Assembly: GCA_020633465.1 (NCBI GenBank)
Contig: JACKDN010000007.1
Span: 186,001-250,000 of the forward strand
Origin: Myxococcales bacterium
Lineage (GTDB): Bacteria > Myxococcota_A > Bradymonadia > UBA7976 > UBA1532
Direction of reading: 5' to 3'
DNA: 64,000 nucleotides
Every line of letters starts with the position of its first letter. Within the stretch, counting starts at the first letter, position 1. The notes below the pieces were generated by a model. That model was given only the letters and a program-made list of their open reading frames with translations, was not told where the DNA came from and did no database searches. The position numbers and the translations under genes are program-made. Shown in pieces: positions 62,054-64,000 of the stretch.

Positions 62054-62371
62054 GTGCGCCGCTTCTTCGCCCCCGCCTGCCCGCTCTTCCTCGCCCTGTT
62101 CGCCGTGGGCTGCTCGCAGGAGGTCGGCGACGCCTGCTCGTCGAACGCCGAGTGCGGCACCGGGCGCATCTGCGACCGCGCCAGCCGCGGCGGCTACTGC
62201 ACCGTCTCGCCCTGCGAGCCGGGCACCTGCCCCGAGAACTCGGTCTGCGTCGAGTTCGAGAACGAGGCCACCTACTGCATGGCCCTGTGCGACACGAGCG
62301 ACGACTGCCGCGGGGGCTACACCTGCGACGAAGAGACGGGCGCGGCGCCCTTCTGCCGCCAGGTGCGGTGA
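62054..62371 (+). CDS. small cysteine-rich lipoprotein
   Basis: The 105-residue lipoprotein (lipobox AVGC) has about 13 cysteines after the lipidated one, in the CxxxxxC pattern of disulfide-rich modules (ACSSNAECGTGRICDRAS, CEPGTCPENSVCVEF). Such modules are common in secreted myxobacterial proteins. The GTG at 62054 has GAGG five bases upstream; a GTG two codons earlier is possible. Its stop overlaps the next gene in GTGA. Confidence 0.72.
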   Translation: MRRFFAPACPLFLALFAVGCSQEVGDACSSNAECGTGRICDRASRGGYCTVSPCEPGTCPENSVCVEFENEATYCMALCDTSDDCRGGYTCDEETGAAPFCRQVR

Positions 62372-62835
62372 GCACGCCCCCGCCCTTCGCCGACCTGCTG
62401 CCCTTCCTGCAGGGCGTGCCCATCTTCGGGGGCGTGCCCGACGCGCACCTCGAGACGCTCTGGCGCCACGCCGACTGGCTGACCTTCGAGGCCGACGACG
62501 TGCTGGTACGCGAAGGCGAGCCGGCCCGCGCCCTCTACGTCGTCGTCGAGGGCGCCATCGTCGTCCGCAAGGGCGAGACGACGCTCAGCGCGCTGGGCCC
62601 CGGCGACTGCGTGGGCGAGATGGCGCTGATCGACATCCAGCCCCGCTCGGCCGATCTGGTCGCGATGACCGACGTGAAGGTCATGGCGCTGGGCATCGCC
62701 GATCTGCTGCGGCTGCAGACCTCGTCGCTCGAGACCTACGCCATCGTCGTCCTGAACCTGGCGCGCGAGCTGTCGCGGCGCCTGCGGCTGGCGAACCGCG
62801 CGCTGGTGGCCGCGGGCCTGCCGACGGTCGAGTGA
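62368..62835 (+). CDS. cyclic-nucleotide-binding-domain protein
   Basis: The 155-residue protein is a single CNB domain: LVREGEPARALYVVVEG, then the phosphate-binding cassette region GDCVGEMALIDIQPRSADLVA and a C-terminal helix. The cassette GEMALID...RSAD keeps Glu and Arg of a functional cNMP site. It has no DNA-binding domain, so it probably works through another protein. GTG start overlaps the preceding stop and its own stop overlaps the following start, both as GTGA. Confidence 0.82.
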   Translation: MSTPPPFADLLPFLQGVPIFGGVPDAHLETLWRHADWLTFEADDVLVREGEPARALYVVVEGAIVVRKGETTLSALGPGDCVGEMALIDIQPRSADLVAMTDVKVMALGIADLLRLQTSSLETYAIVVLNLARELSRRLRLANRALVAAGLPTVE

Positions 62836-64000
62836 GGGCGGTGCGGCGCGCTGCCTCGTTGGTCGCGCTGGGGCTCGTCGCCTGCCAGGGCAACGCGACC
62901 GATCCGCGGGGCGCGACGCCCGTGCCGCCCCGGGTGCAGGCCCTCGAGCCGCCGCTGCTGGTGCCCGGCTCGACCGTCCTGATCCGCGGCGAGGGCTTCC
63001 TCAGCCCGCCGGCCGGCGCCACCGAGGTCGAGCTCGAGGGGACGGTGGACGGCATCCCCCTCACCTTCACCCTGTCGCCGGACGCCGTCGGCCCGACGCA
63101 GATCCGCGTCCCGATGCGCGGCCCGCTGCGGGCCCTCTTCGGCGACGCCGGCGGCTTCGAGGGCGTCGTGCGCGTGCGGGTGCGGCCGGGCGACCTCGAG
63201 GCCAGCGCCGAGGCCGAGGCGCCGGCCCGCCTGGACTTCGTCGCCTTCGTGCCGCCCCTGCTGAGCGCGCTGACCGACACCGTCGCGCCGGGCGCGCTGC
63301 TCGACGCGCGGGGCGACGGCTTCCTCGACGAGGGCGAGGGCGAGGCCGCCCTGCGCTTCGACGGGCGCTTCGTGCGCGAGGCGGACGGGGCCACCACGCC
63401 GATCGACGGGGTCGAGCTGCCCCTGACGACGCGCGCCGGGCGCACCCGCGCCGCCTTCTATCTGGCGCCGGGCCTCTTCGGCCTGCAGCCGGGGCGCTTC
63501 GAGGGCGCGGTGACGCTGACGGTGCGGCCGGTCGAGGGCGGCGCCGCCGACAGCGCCTCGCTGCCCGTCGTGATGACCCAGGGCGCGCCGCGCGTGGACC
63601 GGGTGTCCCCCAGCGGCGCCGCGCGCGGGCAGGTGGTGCACCTGCGCGGCGAGGGCTTCGTGCGCAACGACGCGCGCGCCGAGACGGCGACCCTGGTGCG
63701 CGCCCGCGGCACCTTCGCGCCGCTGGGCGATCCGCCCGAGCCCGCCGAGTTCACCTTCGTGCCCGAGGCGTGGCTGGACAACAACGAGGTGCAGCTGGCC
63801 CTGCGCACGCGGCGCACCCCCGACGGCGGGCTGACCGGCATCGGCGCGGCGCCCGGCGTCTTCGAAGGCGCGCTGTGGGTCGAGCTGTACGCCGGCTTCG
63901 ATCGCGTGGCCTCGGCGCCGCTCGAGGACGTGCGCTTCGAGGTCAGCCGGCCGGCCCAGGCGATCAGCCTGCGCTATCTGCCCAGCTTCATCGAGGGCCT
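62832..64000 (+). CDS. lipoprotein with IPT/TIG-like repeats, 3' end beyond window
   Basis: An open frame starts at GTG 62832 (GTGA overlap with the CNB gene) and continues past the right edge, with at least 389 residues visible. The N-terminus is a lipoprotein signal (ASLVALGLVAC). Repeats of about 115 residues follow, each with the TIG-like pattern P-x-V...G-x-x-V-x-x-x-G-x-G-F, for example LLVPGSTVLIRGEGF and RVSPSGAARGQVVHLRGEGF. These Ig-like folds are typical of exported surface proteins. The end and any C-terminal domain cannot be seen. Confidence 0.75.
   Translation, partial: MRAVRRAASLVALGLVACQGNATDPRGATPVPPRVQALEPPLLVPGSTVLIRGEGFLSPPAGATEVELEGTVDGIPLTFTLSPDAVGPTQIRVPMRGPLRALFGDAGGFEGVVRVRVRPGDLEASAEAEAPARLDFVAFVPPLLSALTDTVAPGALLDARGDGFLDEGEGEAALRFDGRFVREADGATTPIDGVELPLTTRAGRTRAAFYLAPGLFGLQPGRFEGAVTLTVRPVEGGAADSASLPVVMTQGAPRVDRVSPSGAARGQVVHLRGEGFVRNDARAETATLVRARGTFAPLGDPPEPAEFTFVPEAWLDNNEVQLALRTRRTPDGGLTGIGAAPGVFEGALWVELYAGFDRVASAPLEDVRFEVSRPAQAISLRYLPSFIEG

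Overview
The window is very GC-rich (about 70% or more) and densely coded. It looks like a chromosome segment of a Myxococcota bacterium (former Deltaproteobacteria). Supporting signs are homologues of the Myxococcus xanthus adventurous-gliding (Glt/Cgl) envelope proteins, many lipoproteins with choice-of-anchor-D, VWA or beta-propeller domains, a MYXO-CTERM-like tail, a zinc-ribbon Ser/Thr kinase and a receiver-less sigma-54 activator. I saw no rRNA, tRNA, CRISPR array or insertion sequence.

Layout. 1-3.1 kb: edge gene, sigma-54 activator, dapF, and an rplC standing alone. 3.2-14.7 kb (minus): a compact Glt-like locus reading cglB-like VWA lipoprotein, outer-membrane barrel, gltC-, gltD- and gltE-like TPR proteins, a small secreted protein (gltF/cglF position) and gltJ. 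15.0-24.2 kb (plus): four choice-of-anchor-D lipoproteins, the first read from a promoter that mirrors the cglB promoter. 24.2-34.7 kb: YkgJ protein, several exported proteins, and a giant TPR-DUF3857-transglutaminase lipoprotein. 34.7-38.5 kb (minus): purH-purD-lptF/G operon. 38.5-39.2 kb: non-coding arrays of tandem hexamers in inverted arrangement. 39.2-42.9 kb: sigma region-4 protein, PEGA protein, SRPBCC protein. 41.8-46.6 kb (minus): zinc-ribbon/TFG-motif protein, kinase and KDO-transferase-like enzyme, translationally coupled. 46.9-53.1 kb: tetraheme cytochrome fusion, beta-propeller lipoprotein, TPR protein. 53.1-60.9 kb (minus): a complete oligopeptide ABC transporter operon with two substrate-binding proteins and an OppC carrying an EF-hand insertion. 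61-64 kb: degenerate acyl-adenylate-like protein, then a coupled operon running off the edge.

How it fits together. The cglB-to-gltJ block encodes an outer-membrane adhesin-like VWA protein, barrel, periplasmic TPR scaffold and inner-membrane GltJ, i.e. a trans-envelope complex. The motor (AglRQS), GltG, GltH, GltI and GltK are not in the window. The divergent lipoproteins may be surface partners, because both promoters share a 15-bp sequence.

Six genes are interrupted by apparent single-base indels in G/C-rich low-complexity stretches. Because they cluster in such sequence and keep good coding on both sides, I read most as sequencing or assembly errors rather than decay. All functions are inferred from sequence motifs read by eye; no database search was run.
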